Origin: SP5GCR1 sp965199685
Lineage (GTDB): Bacteria; Pseudomonadota; Gammaproteobacteria; Poriferisulfidales; Oxydemutatoraceae
Reading direction: 5' to 3'
Assembly (NCBI GenBank): GCA_965199685.1
Contig: OZ241323.1
Location: 1,488,001 to 1,552,000 of the forward strand
Length of the DNA: 64,000 nt
This document shows positions 42,857-49,689 of this stretch, piece after piece. A program made the translations under genes and the position numbers. Under the pieces are notes generated by a model, which worked only from the letters and a program-made list of their open reading frames with translations, was not told the origin of the DNA and did not search any database. Within the stretch, counting starts at the first letter, position 1, and each line of letters starts with the position of its first letter.

Positions 42857-43939
42857 CTATCCGAGTTCATCGTAATATCGCACTACGGCATCACCCAACT
42901 CGGCAGTCGATACGGCTTTATCGGCACCGGCGATATCGGGTGTGCGATGGGTCTCTACGGCATGTGCGACCGCTTGTTCAATGCGCTTCGCCGGCTGTGG
43001 CATGTCCAAAGAATAGCGCAATAGCATTGCCAACGATAGAATTGCAGCCAACGGATTGGCACGTCCTTGCCCAGCTATATCGGGTGCGGAACCATGTACT
43101 GGTTCATACAAACCTTTACCCGATTGATTCAAAGATGCCGACGGCAACATGCCGATAGATCCAGTCAACATCGCCGCTAAATCCGACAATATGTCACCGA
43201 ACAAATTAGAAGTGACTATCACATCAAACTGCTTGGGCGCACGCACCAACTGCATTGCCGCATTGTCTACATAAAGATGGCTTAGTGTTACATCGGGATA
43301 ATCGGATGCCAAACTCTGCACAACCTCTCGCCACAACTCGGAGACCTCCAATACATTCGCCTTGTCAACCGAACACAAGCGACCGTCGCGCAACTGCGCC
43401 GCCTCATACGCAATACGCGCAATCCGTTCTATTTCATCCTCGCTATACACCATTGTGTTATACGCCTCGCGACACCCTTTGGCATCGACTCGCACACCAC
43501 GCGGCTCACCAAAATAAATCCCACCAGTCAGTTCTCTGACTATCAAAACATCAAGCCCTTCTATCAACTCGGCACGCAAACTCGAACGAGTAGCCAACGA
43601 TTTGAACAACAATGCTGGTCGCAAATTGGCAAACAAACCTAGTGCTTTGCGGATAGCTAGTAACCCTCTCTCCGGACGCAATTCTCGATCAAGCTTTTCA
43701 TATTGCGGCGCGCCCACTGCACCCATCAACAACGCATCGCATTCCTCGGCAGCCTCCAGTGTCTCATCAGGCAACGGTTTGCCGTGAACATCGTATGCAG
43801 CACCGCCTATTAGAGCCTCATGGTATTCAATCGTATGACCCTCGGCTTGCATGCACTTGATCAGCTTGACTGCCTCGGCAATAACCTCAGGACCTATACC
43901 GTCACCGGCTAACAACAAAATACGCTTGGATTTGGACAT
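42857..43939 (-). CDS. leuB: LeuB, 3-isopropylmalate dehydrogenase
   Basis: NAD-dependent oxidative decarboxylase of leucine synthesis. It is 360 aa. The family segments LLAGDGIGPEVIAEAVKLI (N-terminus), LIVRELTGGIYFGEPRG (about 132-148), SDLAAMLTGSIGMLPSASL near 247-265 and YEPVHGSAPDIAGQGRANPL near 274-293 cover substrate and Mg sites. The usual upstream partners leuC and leuD are missing; upstream is a repeat cluster. leuA is 6 kb away in a separate operon. Confidence 0.96.
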   Translation of the reverse strand: MSKSKRILLLAGDGIGPEVIAEAVKLIKCMQAEGHTIEYHEALIGGAAYDVHGKPLPDETLEAAEECDALLMGAVGAPQYEKLDRELRPERGLLAIRKALGLFANLRPALLFKSLATRSSLRAELIEGLDVLIVRELTGGIYFGEPRGVRVDAKGCREAYNTMVYSEDEIERIARIAYEAAQLRDGRLCSVDKANVLEVSELWREVVQSLASDYPDVTLSHLYVDNAAMQLVRAPKQFDVIVTSNLFGDILSDLAAMLTGSIGMLPSASLNQSGKGLYEPVHGSAPDIAGQGRANPLAAILSLAMLLRYSLDMPQPAKRIEQAVAHAVETHRTPDIAGADKAVSTAELGDAVVRYYDELG

Positions 43940-44106
43940 GGTTTATGGCATTGGATATTCTAAACCCGCTTATTATACAATCATTGCAATGTACCGCCAT
44001 TGCACGAACCCAATCGCTTGCGTCATTGAAAAAGTACCTTCATCGCCAACCGTAACCGCTTGCGCCATTGAATTTATGAAAACCACCTGTAGGGGAGGGC
44101 TAACAT
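43940..44106. other. Intergenic region upstream of leuB with degenerate repeats
   Basis: The short region must hold the leuB promoter. At 44015-44070 there are diverged copies of the family B sequence (CGAACCCAATCGCTTGCG, then AACCGCTTGCGCCATTGAA). GTAGGGGAGGGC at 44091-44102 is part of an inverted repeat completed on the far side of the inserted element (GCCCTCCCTA after 44260). Confidence 0.5.
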
Positions 44107-44256
44107 GGGACTGTTGAAAAAGTGTCTGCATTGGTACATTCCCCTCCTTTGGAGGGGTGGCAGGCGCAGCCTGACGGGGTGGTTGCAAAGGTTCTGCACA
44201 AAGTCACGCCGTTTGTGCTACTGCAACAAACGGCGGTTCTATTTTTCAACAGTCCC
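44107..44256 (+). repeat. Complete TIR-bounded mosaic hairpin element (MITE-like)
   Basis: About 150 bp with perfect terminal inverted repeats: GGGACTGTTGAAAAA (44107-44121) and TTTTTCAACAGTCCC (44242-44256). Inside are hairpins CCCCTCC/GGAGGGG, CAGGC/GCCTG and GCCGTTTGT/ACAAACGGC. ACAT occurs on both sides (44103-44106 and 44257-44260), a candidate 4-bp target duplication. The outer flanks GTAGGGGAGGGC and GCCCTCCCTA are themselves inverted, so it appears to have inserted inside an older palindrome. No transposase is encoded. Confidence 0.85.
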
Positions 44257-44292
44257 ACATGCCCTCCCTAAAGTACCGTTCTGCACGAACAG

Positions 44293-44335
44293 AACCGCTT
44301 GCGCCATTTGGTTTTGGTTCCCATAAATCAAATGG
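44293..44335 (+). repeat. Family B dispersed repeat
   Basis: AACCGCTTGCGCCATTTGG followed by TTTTGGTTCCCATAAATCAAATGG. The reverse complement occurs at 15929-15971 with few differences, and partial copies at 44015-44070. It contains the weak palindrome CCATTTGG/CCAT-AAATGG. It has no terminal repeats and codes for nothing. Confidence 0.65.
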
Positions 44336-44454
44336 ATAAATGTAGTGATTGTGCAGACGCAGCGCGTTAGGGCAAAATAAAGCCGCCGATTGAGCCAGTA
44401 GGTCAAGGCATTTCAATTGTCCGCCTGTAATGCGTTGTCCCTACACAAGGGGTA

Positions 44455-44674
44455 ACGTCAAAGGTTCTTTAGTCACTTTGCTTCATTAACTTCGATCCCA
44501 GCATATCTGCTACGTCAGTTGTAAAAGGTGCCATGAACTATACCCAGTTCTCGGCAGATGTTCTCTATCGTGCGACCGGCCTCATGTGATTTGATCGCTC
44601 TGATGTTGCTCTTGTGTATACCGTCTCTTCATGTTGAAACCTCCTGTTGTCTACTAATTTAACTGGAAATCTCA
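44455..44674 (-). mobile_element. IS3-family remnant 1 (5' end and orfA fragment)
   Basis: On the minus strand it starts TGAGATTTCCAGTTAAATTA, a plausible IS end, followed by AGGAGG and an ATG at 44632. The broken orfA translation reads MKRRYTQEQ, then after a frameshift AIKSHEAGRTIENICRELGI and GTFYN-stop-RSRYAGIEVNEAK-stop-LKN. These match the helix-turn-helix OrfA of IS3-type elements. One frameshift and two TGA codons (at the Trp and Arg positions) inactivate it; no orfB remains. Confidence 0.75.
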
Positions 44675-44711
44675 TTTTGGCACGGACCGGTTTGGAGGGG
44701 CGAAGTCAATG

Positions 44712-44736
44712 GAAAAGCGGGATTGACCCGCTTTTC
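44712..44736 (-). terminator. Probable terminator of the 44774-45643 gene
   Basis: A perfect 10-bp stem GAAAAGCGGG (44712-44721) / CCCGCTTTTC (44727-44736) with loop ATTGA, 38 bp after the stop of the minus-strand gene. The T-run on either side is short, so efficiency may be modest; it could work in both directions. Confidence 0.6.
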
Positions 44737-44773
44737 TATTAGGATTAGAAAATTTTTTTATGAAGCTCTTTTA

Positions 44774-45643
44774 TTATAGAAATTCTCCCAAAAGTTCGTC
44801 GTATTCATCTGCATAATCTACCATAAATTCATGAATTTTGTTATGGACTTCATAGTATTCAGGGCAAATTTCTTCAGCTATATCTTCTTCACACTTTTTT
44901 AAAAGTTGTTTTCTTTTTGCTTCTAAAGGGTCTATATTTAAAGCCAATTCTCTCATTAAAGCACAAGCTTTTATAGTCGCTTGATAGCGTTCCAAATTAA
45001 AGTGTGGTTTTTGAGGCAAGTTAGCGCACTCTCCCGCATATTTAACAACATTTTCTAAACTGTCATACATTTTCGTATTATAATCAGGATAAGTCTCTAA
45101 ATTTTTATCTCCCTCATAGTTTAGAGAATTAATAAGAGCTGAATGATAATCACCAATAATACCTAAGTTATATTTTAAAAAATACAAATGAGGAAGTTTA
45201 TAAGCCGAATCCAGTTCTATTTGACCATCTCGCTCAATAAACCTTAAGCCCTCTGGCGGATAATTGGGAATAAGCTTTATAATAGCTTGAGTTCGCTGGC
45301 GGTACTTAATGGCCTCATCTACTGTTTTAATTTCTATAAAGGAGTTATCAAGCTCTCCATTGGTTTGCAAATAATTAGCTAAAAAATTGTTTGCAAGTAA
45401 GTTACTGTGTCTATCTGCTAAGATATAAAGTTCTGGCAGACCCACACTATCATTTCCTTTAATGACCTCACATGAAAAATAAAGATAGCGGTAAAGCAGA
45501 TCTTCACTATATTGGTTAAATAGCTCTTCTGCACGATCTGAGCAAACATATCGCCCTCTTTCATATTTTTGTTCCGCATAGCTTAAAGAAGAAACAAACA
45601 AGCTTAAAGCAAGAACAACAATAATGAATTTAACTAACTTCAT
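44774..45643 (-). CDS. Secreted protein of unknown function, AT-rich
   Basis: The 289-aa product has a clear signal peptide (MKLVKFIIVVLALSLFVSSL, cleavage near SYA/EQ). The mature part is mostly helical, rich in Y, L, N and E, with cysteines near 34, 58, 212, 228, 256 and 264 that could form disulfides (for example KKCEEDIAEEICPEYY). I recognise no family. Codon use is visibly more AT-rich than in its neighbours, and it lies between two same-orientation IS3 remnants, so it may have been acquired by transfer. A strong AGGAGG precedes the ATG, and a good hairpin terminator follows the stop. Confidence 0.75.
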   Translation of the reverse strand: MKLVKFIIVVLALSLFVSSLSYAEQKYERGRYVCSDRAEELFNQYSEDLLYRYLYFSCEVIKGNDSVGLPELYILADRHSNLLANNFLANYLQTNGELDNSFIEIKTVDEAIKYRQRTQAIIKLIPNYPPEGLRFIERDGQIELDSAYKLPHLYFLKYNLGIIGDYHSALINSLNYEGDKNLETYPDYNTKMYDSLENVVKYAGECANLPQKPHFNLERYQATIKACALMRELALNIDPLEAKRKQLLKKCEEDIAEEICPEYYEVHNKIHEFMVDYADEYDELLGEFL

Positions 45644-45699
45644 AACACCTCCTAAAACTGCCCCTCCCTCCTTTTCAGTAGCAAAACTCCAATGGGTGT

Positions 45700-45729
45700 A
45701 TTATAAGTTACCTCTGTGCCTGATGCTAA
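45700..45729 (-). promoter_or_regulatory. Possible hybrid promoter of the 44774-45643 gene
   Basis: On the minus strand TTAGCA (45729-45724) and TATAAT (45705-45700) are 18 bp apart, 57 bp before the ATG. The -35 lies at the broken edge of IS remnant 2, which suggests that the IS fragment contributes to expression. The -10 is consensus but the -35 is weak. Confidence 0.35.
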
Positions 45730-45922
45730 TAAAATCTTAGATCGGCATATTTGCTCCGCCAGTTGTGAAAGGTGCCATAGGCTTATACCTAGTTCTCGGC
45801 AAATGTCCTCTATGGTGCGACCTGCCTCGTGTGATTTGATCGCCCGGATGTTGTTCTTGTGTATATCGTTTCTTCATTTTGAAACCTCCTGTAGTTGTTT
45901 ACTAATTTAACTGGAAATCTCA
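45725..45922 (-). mobile_element. IS3-family remnant 2 (5' end and orfA fragment)
   Basis: Same left end as remnant 1 (TGAGATTTCCAGTTAAATTA), AGGAGG, ATG at 45877 and MKKRYTQEQ. It carries the same early frameshift (CAAGAACAACATC) before AIKSHEAGRTIEDICRELGI, plus a further 1-bp insertion. It breaks off near the conserved NWRSKYA. The shared frameshift means the two copies descend from an already inactive element or one that used frameshifting; they have the same orientation and flank one gene. Confidence 0.75.
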
Positions 45923-45960
45923 TTTTTGTCATAGCCCTGTTTTTTTGGTGAGGGTAACGT

Positions 45961-46101
45961 GGGGCTGTTGAAAAAGTGTCTGCATTAGTACATTCCCCTC
46001 CTTTGGAGGGGTGGCAGGCGCAGCCTGACGGGGTGGTTGTGGTGGTTCTGCACTAGACAATTACCCCCTACGGTGTGCATGAAATACTTTTTCAGCAGCC
46101 C
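45961..46101 (+). repeat. TIR-bounded mosaic hairpin element, second copy
   Basis: GGGGCTGTTGAAAAAGT (45961) and ACTTTTTCAGCAGCCC (to 46101) are the terminal repeats. The left half, with CCCCTCC/GGAGGGG and CAGGC/GCCTG hairpins, is nearly the same as in 44107-44256; the right half diverges (GACAATTACCCCCTACGG) and lacks the GCCGTTTGT hairpin. Thus right halves are exchangeable between copies. Confidence 0.8.
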
Positions 46102-46148
46102 AACTTAAAAGTGTCGGATTTGTACACCTCCACCGTTTTGCAATTATG

Positions 46149-46237
46149 AGAACAAGCCCTAGCTTGTTCGACCTACATACCCACGCTAAGGTTCTGCATA
46201 ATGTCACGCCGTTTGTGCCACCGCAACAAACGGCGGT
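46149..46237 (+). repeat. Mosaic hairpin repeat (GAACAAG stem)
   Basis: The first hairpin is GAACAAGCCCTAGCTTGTTC, where one G-C pair of the usual GGACAAG/CTTGTCC stem has become A-T on both arms. The link GCTAAGGTTCTGCATAATG and a GCCGTTTGT/ACAAACGGC hairpin with loop GCCACCGCA follow. It lies in the 46102-46416 gap, which contains no gene. Confidence 0.75.
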
Positions 46238-46326
46238 CAGCGGTCATGTGAAAAGACTGAAAGTCACACATTCATTGCGTCATGTAAAGTGCCGGATTTA
46301 CATACCTTTATGTATCGCAATTATGA

Positions 46327-46421
46327 GAACAAGCCTTAGCTTGTTCGACCTACATACCCATGCTAAGGTTCTGCAAAACAGTAATGCCACTTGTGCTACT
46401 GCAACAAGTGGCGGTTCTATT
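46327..46421 (+). repeat. Mosaic hairpin repeat (GCCACTTGT stem) reaching into the thioredoxin gene
   Basis: GAACAAGCCTTAGCTTGTTC hairpin, link GCTAAGGTTCTGCAAAAC, then GCCACTTGT (46386-46394), loop GCTACTGCA, ACAAGTGGC (46404-46412). Here two positions of the usual stem differ and both arms match each other. The final GGTTCTA provides the stop codon of the minus-strand thioredoxin-like gene, and the following TTCTTTTAACAG resembles the element's right terminal repeat. Confidence 0.78.
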
Positions 46422-46977
46422 CTTTTAACAGTTTGACTATTGCTTGTTCTATGGTTGTGGCACGGCGGGTACCTTCGTGTGTTTCTCCGATAAACTTCTG
46501 CCGTATGCGTCCTTGCTTATCCACCAAATAAAATGCCGGCCAATAACGATTACGCATAGCACGCCAATAAACACTTTCGTTATCTACAACAACCGGATGA
46601 TGTAGATCAAACTCCTCAACTTTCTGCGCTACTTTGCTTCGGTCTTTCTCATGCTCAAACTCTGGTGTGTGAACACCAATCACGACAAAATCCTCATCCT
46701 TCAGGCGAGCTTCCATAGCATTCAACCACGGAAAAGAACGATAACAATTCCAACAACCGTAAGTCCAAAAATCAACCAATACAACTTTGCCCTTTAAGTC
46801 CTCCACTCGCAACGGAGATGAATTAATCCAATCTTCCGCCGCTTGGGTATGGAATTGCGGCAACCTATCCGGTGGATCAGATGGCGATATTGATATGGAA
46901 GGCGGTATCGTGCCGACAAAAATAACTGCTACACACAAGCACAAAGCCAGGGTTTTGATTAAATAAGAAATATTCAT
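46417..46977 (-). CDS. TlpA/DipZ-like periplasmic thioredoxin
   Basis: Thioredoxin-fold protein, 186 aa from the ATG at 46977, which follows GGAGG at good spacing. Residues about 5-25 form a signal anchor. The active site is FWTYGCWNCYRSFPWL (CxxC as CWNC, near 71-74). HTPEFEHEKD and the cis-proline region YWPAFYLVDKQGRI are typical of the DipZ C-terminal/TlpA group with a redoxin fold. It is the last gene of the leuA-udg-rimI-cysG unit, 31 bp after cysG. The last codons (KLLKE) and stop lie in repeat sequence. Confidence 0.82.
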   Translation of the reverse strand: MNISYLIKTLALCLCVAVIFVGTIPPSISISPSDPPDRLPQFHTQAAEDWINSSPLRVEDLKGKVVLVDFWTYGCWNCYRSFPWLNAMEARLKDEDFVVIGVHTPEFEHEKDRSKVAQKVEEFDLHHPVVVDNESVYWRAMRNRYWPAFYLVDKQGRIRQKFIGETHEGTRRATTIEQAIVKLLKE

Positions 46978-47008
46978 AGTTTGTTCCTCCAATAGTTATT
47001 ACACCGAA

Positions 47009-48394
47009 CTACAATCGGTACCACTGTAGTTTATTATACAACTTTACAACCTTGCCGACGATAACCAAAGTGGGTGGTTTGATTTCTTCGCTATCTATTT
47101 TTGTTATGATGTTGCTCAGATCGGAAATTATCACTTTTTGGTCTGCTAAAGTGCCGTGCATTATTAATGCGATAGGAGTTTCGGGTGGCATGTTATGTTC
47201 GATTAGGGATGCGCAGATGTGTTCCAATCCAAGCAAACCCATATAGAAAATTAAGGTTTGATTCTCTTGTGTCAAGAAATCCCAGTTTAGATTAACGGTT
47301 CCATCTTTGCGGTGTCCGGTTACAAAAACACACGACTGAGCATAGTCTCTATGTGTGAGAGGAATACCGCTATAGGCAGCACAGCCTAGTGCCGCAGTGA
47401 TACCCGGTACGATCTGAAACGGAATACCCTCATCCACTAGAGTTTCTATCTCTTCACCACCCCTACCGAAGATGAAAGGATCGCCACCTTTCAGGCGTAA
47501 CACTTTTTTCCCTTGTTTTGCTAATTTAACCAATAACCGATTAATTTCTTCTTGAGACATTACATGCTGGGAAGGTTGCTTGCCGGCATAGATTTTCTCA
47601 ATGCCAGGTCTTAACAATTGATGTATGCTATCCGAAACCAATCGGTCGTAGACAACCACATCGGCTTGCTGCATCAAACGCAAGGCTTTTATCGTCAATA
47701 AATCGGGGTCGCCAGGGCCAGCACCAACCAGATATATCTCTCCTGTTTGCTCGTTAATTTTTTGTTCGTCGTTTAGCAATGCAAGCAAGCTCGCTTCAGC
47801 TTCCTCATATCGTCCGGCAAAAATCGCATCGGCAATCCTGCCTCTTAAGACAATATCCCAAAAAGAGCGAAGTTGATCCAGCGTTTTATATTTCTCTTTG
47901 GCGCGGTTTCGGTATCGTTCCAACAGCTTGGCAAGCTCGGCATAACCCGAAGGTATGAAACCTTCTAAATAAGAGCGTAATAGGCGAGACAACGAAGGCG
48001 AAGTTCCACCTGCGGAAATTGCAATTTGTATAGGACTACGATCTACCAAAGACGGAAATAACAGATTCGCTTCATCGGCATCGTCGGCAACATTAACCAA
48101 ACTGCCTTGTGCCTTAGCCAATTCGGAGACGCGATGATTGACTGCTCTGTGGTCGGTTGCCGAGACGACTATGTATGCTCCTTTGACATCGTCATCTTCA
48201 AAGGGACGCTTTTCTATCACACACGATGACTGCGCCCCTAATTTGCGCATTGCTTCGGAAATTTCAGGGGCAACTACTTTTAGTTTCATCCCACCCTCAA
48301 GCAGCCTGTGTGCTTTACGCACAGCGATTTCACCGCCGCCGACCACTAAACCTTGCTTTCCTCTCAGTTCTAGGAAAAACGGCACATAGCGCAT
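47009..48394 (-). CDS. cysG: CysG, siroheme synthase
   Basis: Trifunctional enzyme: methylation of uroporphyrinogen III, NAD-dependent dehydrogenation of precorrin-2 and iron insertion. It is 461 aa. The N-terminal dehydrogenase/ferrochelatase half has VVGGGEIAVRKAHRLLE (about 17-33) and SAGGTSPSLSRLLRSYLE near 126-143. The C-terminal SUMT half has LVGAGPGDPDLLTIKALRLM near 221-240, LKGGDPFIFGRGGEE near 300-314 and VPGITAALGCAAYSGIPLTHR near 324-344. Siroheme serves sulfite reductases, which fits the sulfur metabolism of this organism. Confidence 0.95.
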   Translation of the reverse strand: MRYVPFFLELRGKQGLVVGGGEIAVRKAHRLLEGGMKLKVVAPEISEAMRKLGAQSSCVIEKRPFEDDDVKGAYIVVSATDHRAVNHRVSELAKAQGSLVNVADDADEANLLFPSLVDRSPIQIAISAGGTSPSLSRLLRSYLEGFIPSGYAELAKLLERYRNRAKEKYKTLDQLRSFWDIVLRGRIADAIFAGRYEEAEASLLALLNDEQKINEQTGEIYLVGAGPGDPDLLTIKALRLMQQADVVVYDRLVSDSIHQLLRPGIEKIYAGKQPSQHVMSQEEINRLLVKLAKQGKKVLRLKGGDPFIFGRGGEEIETLVDEGIPFQIVPGITAALGCAAYSGIPLTHRDYAQSCVFVTGHRKDGTVNLNWDFLTQENQTLIFYMGLLGLEHICASLIEHNMPPETPIALIMHGTLADQKVIISDLSNIITKIDSEEIKPPTLVIVGKVVKLYNKLQWYRL

Positions 48395-48401
48395 GGTCTG
48401 T

Positions 48402-48932
48402 TTAGAGTAATTTAGTAAGCACTCGCGCGTCTTCCCTATCAGTCTCGGAAGGATAATAGTTTTTCCTTAAACCAATTTGTTGAAAACCTAATTTACGATA
48501 AAGGTTGAATGCTTGATAATTACTCGCTCTAACCTCAAGCAACATGCGCTTGGCATTTTGGACTATAGAAATATCGGATAAAAACCGAACCATATAGCAA
48601 GCATAGCCTTGTCTTCTAAAGTCGGAATCTACACAAAGATTCAATAAATGACTTTCGTCTATAGCGATTGCCATGATGGCGTATGCAATTATTTTGTCCG
48701 ATTTCCTCATCATCCAACATTCGTACCGAGAATTGATACAGTCCGAAAATATCAACCGAGACCATGGAAACGAATACACGCGGCTTTCCAAAGCGTGCAC
48801 TTCTGCGATATCTGCATCGGTCATTCTAGACATGAAAATTTTAGTCGACCCAAGATGATTAGGATTGCCTTCTTTATATAAGGTGTCGGTATCATACGTC
48901 TCCGGTAAAGCCTCTTTAACCAGTGCGCTCAT
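48402..48932 (-). CDS. rimI: RimI-like N-acetyltransferase
   Basis: GNAT acetyltransferase, most like RimI, which acetylates the N-terminal alanine of ribosomal protein S18. It is 176 aa, longer at the N-terminus than E. coli RimI (148 aa); an internal ATG near residue 34 or 37 (MSRMTDADIAEV) is an alternative start. The acetyl-CoA motif is VDSDFRRQGYACYMV (about 103-117), and LLEVRASNYQAFNLYRKLGF near 132-151 is characteristic. It begins 1 bp after the uracil-DNA glycosylase gene. Confidence 0.85.
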   Translation of the reverse strand: MSALVKEALPETYDTDTLYKEGNPNHLGSTKIFMSRMTDADIAEVHALESRVYSFPWSRLIFSDCINSRYECWMMRKSDKIIAYAIMAIAIDESHLLNLCVDSDFRRQGYACYMVRFLSDISIVQNAKRMLLEVRASNYQAFNLYRKLGFQQIGLRKNYYPSETDREDARVLTKLL

Positions 48933-48933
48933 T

Positions 48934-49680
48934 TTATAGTTCTCGCCCTACTGTTTTACAAGCAAATTGTAAATCTTCCCATGCTGCCGCTTTTTGGTTC
49001 GGAGATCTAAGCAAATAAGCGGGGTGATAGGTCACGATAACTGATGCTTGGGTATTTTCTATACGGTGTATTTGCCCGCGCAAACGCGACACGGGTGTTT
49101 GCTCTTTCAATAAAGCGTTTGCAGCAACCCCGCCTAACAAGACGATAATCTCAGGCTGCACTAGTTGGATTTGACGATGCAAATAGGAAAGACACTGCAC
49201 TATCTCTTCAAGGCGCGGGTTGCGATTATCTGGCGGTCTGCATTTAATGACATTAGCAATATAAACCTCGTCCCGCTCAAAACCAATCGCTTTGAGCATT
49301 TTAGTCAATAGCTGTCCGGCACGACCGACAAAAGGTTCACCTTTTCTGTCTTCGTCCAATCCCGGTGCCTCGCCGATAAACATCCATTGCGCTTTTTTGT
49401 TGCCTACACCGAATACGGTCTGTGTGCGAGTCTGATGCAAAATACATTTTTTACAGTTCACAACCTCTAGCTCTAGACTTTGCCATTGCGGCGTTGTAGG
49501 TGTATCGTCCAGTTGAGACGGTTGAGTAGCAGGTTGACCAATATCAGGGTTCACTGGTATCGCTACTTCGGCTTGATCCTCAGTCGGAAGTGCGGCTTGT
49601 TCGGAGTCTTGTACGGATGAGCGAAGCACGCAGGGTTCTATGCCCATCTGTTGCAGATAAAGTAACTTTCCGACCGACAC
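48934..49680 (-). CDS. Uracil-DNA glycosylase, family 4 type
   Basis: Iron-sulfur uracil-DNA glycosylase that removes uracil from DNA. It is 248 aa. The N-terminal 80 residues (KLLYLQQMGIEPCVLRS and a Q/P/T-rich linker) are typical of gammaproteobacterial members. The catalytic and cluster motifs are NCKKCILHQTRTQTVFG (about 89-105), IGEAPGLDEDRKGEPFVGRA near 111-130, IKCRPPDNRNPR near 154-165 and TYHPAYLLR near 217-225. It lies between leuA and rimI in one operon. Confidence 0.92.
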   Translation of the reverse strand: MSVGKLLYLQQMGIEPCVLRSSVQDSEQAALPTEDQAEVAIPVNPDIGQPATQPSQLDDTPTTPQWQSLELEVVNCKKCILHQTRTQTVFGVGNKKAQWMFIGEAPGLDEDRKGEPFVGRAGQLLTKMLKAIGFERDEVYIANVIKCRPPDNRNPRLEEIVQCLSYLHRQIQLVQPEIIVLLGGVAANALLKEQTPVSRLRGQIHRIENTQASVIVTYHPAYLLRSPNQKAAAWEDLQFACKTVGREL

Positions 49681-49689
49681 TCGGTAACC

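Noticed and set aside
45716..45910. Plus-strand frame through IS remnant 2
   Set aside because: It is antisense to the recognisable orfA remnant on the minus strand.
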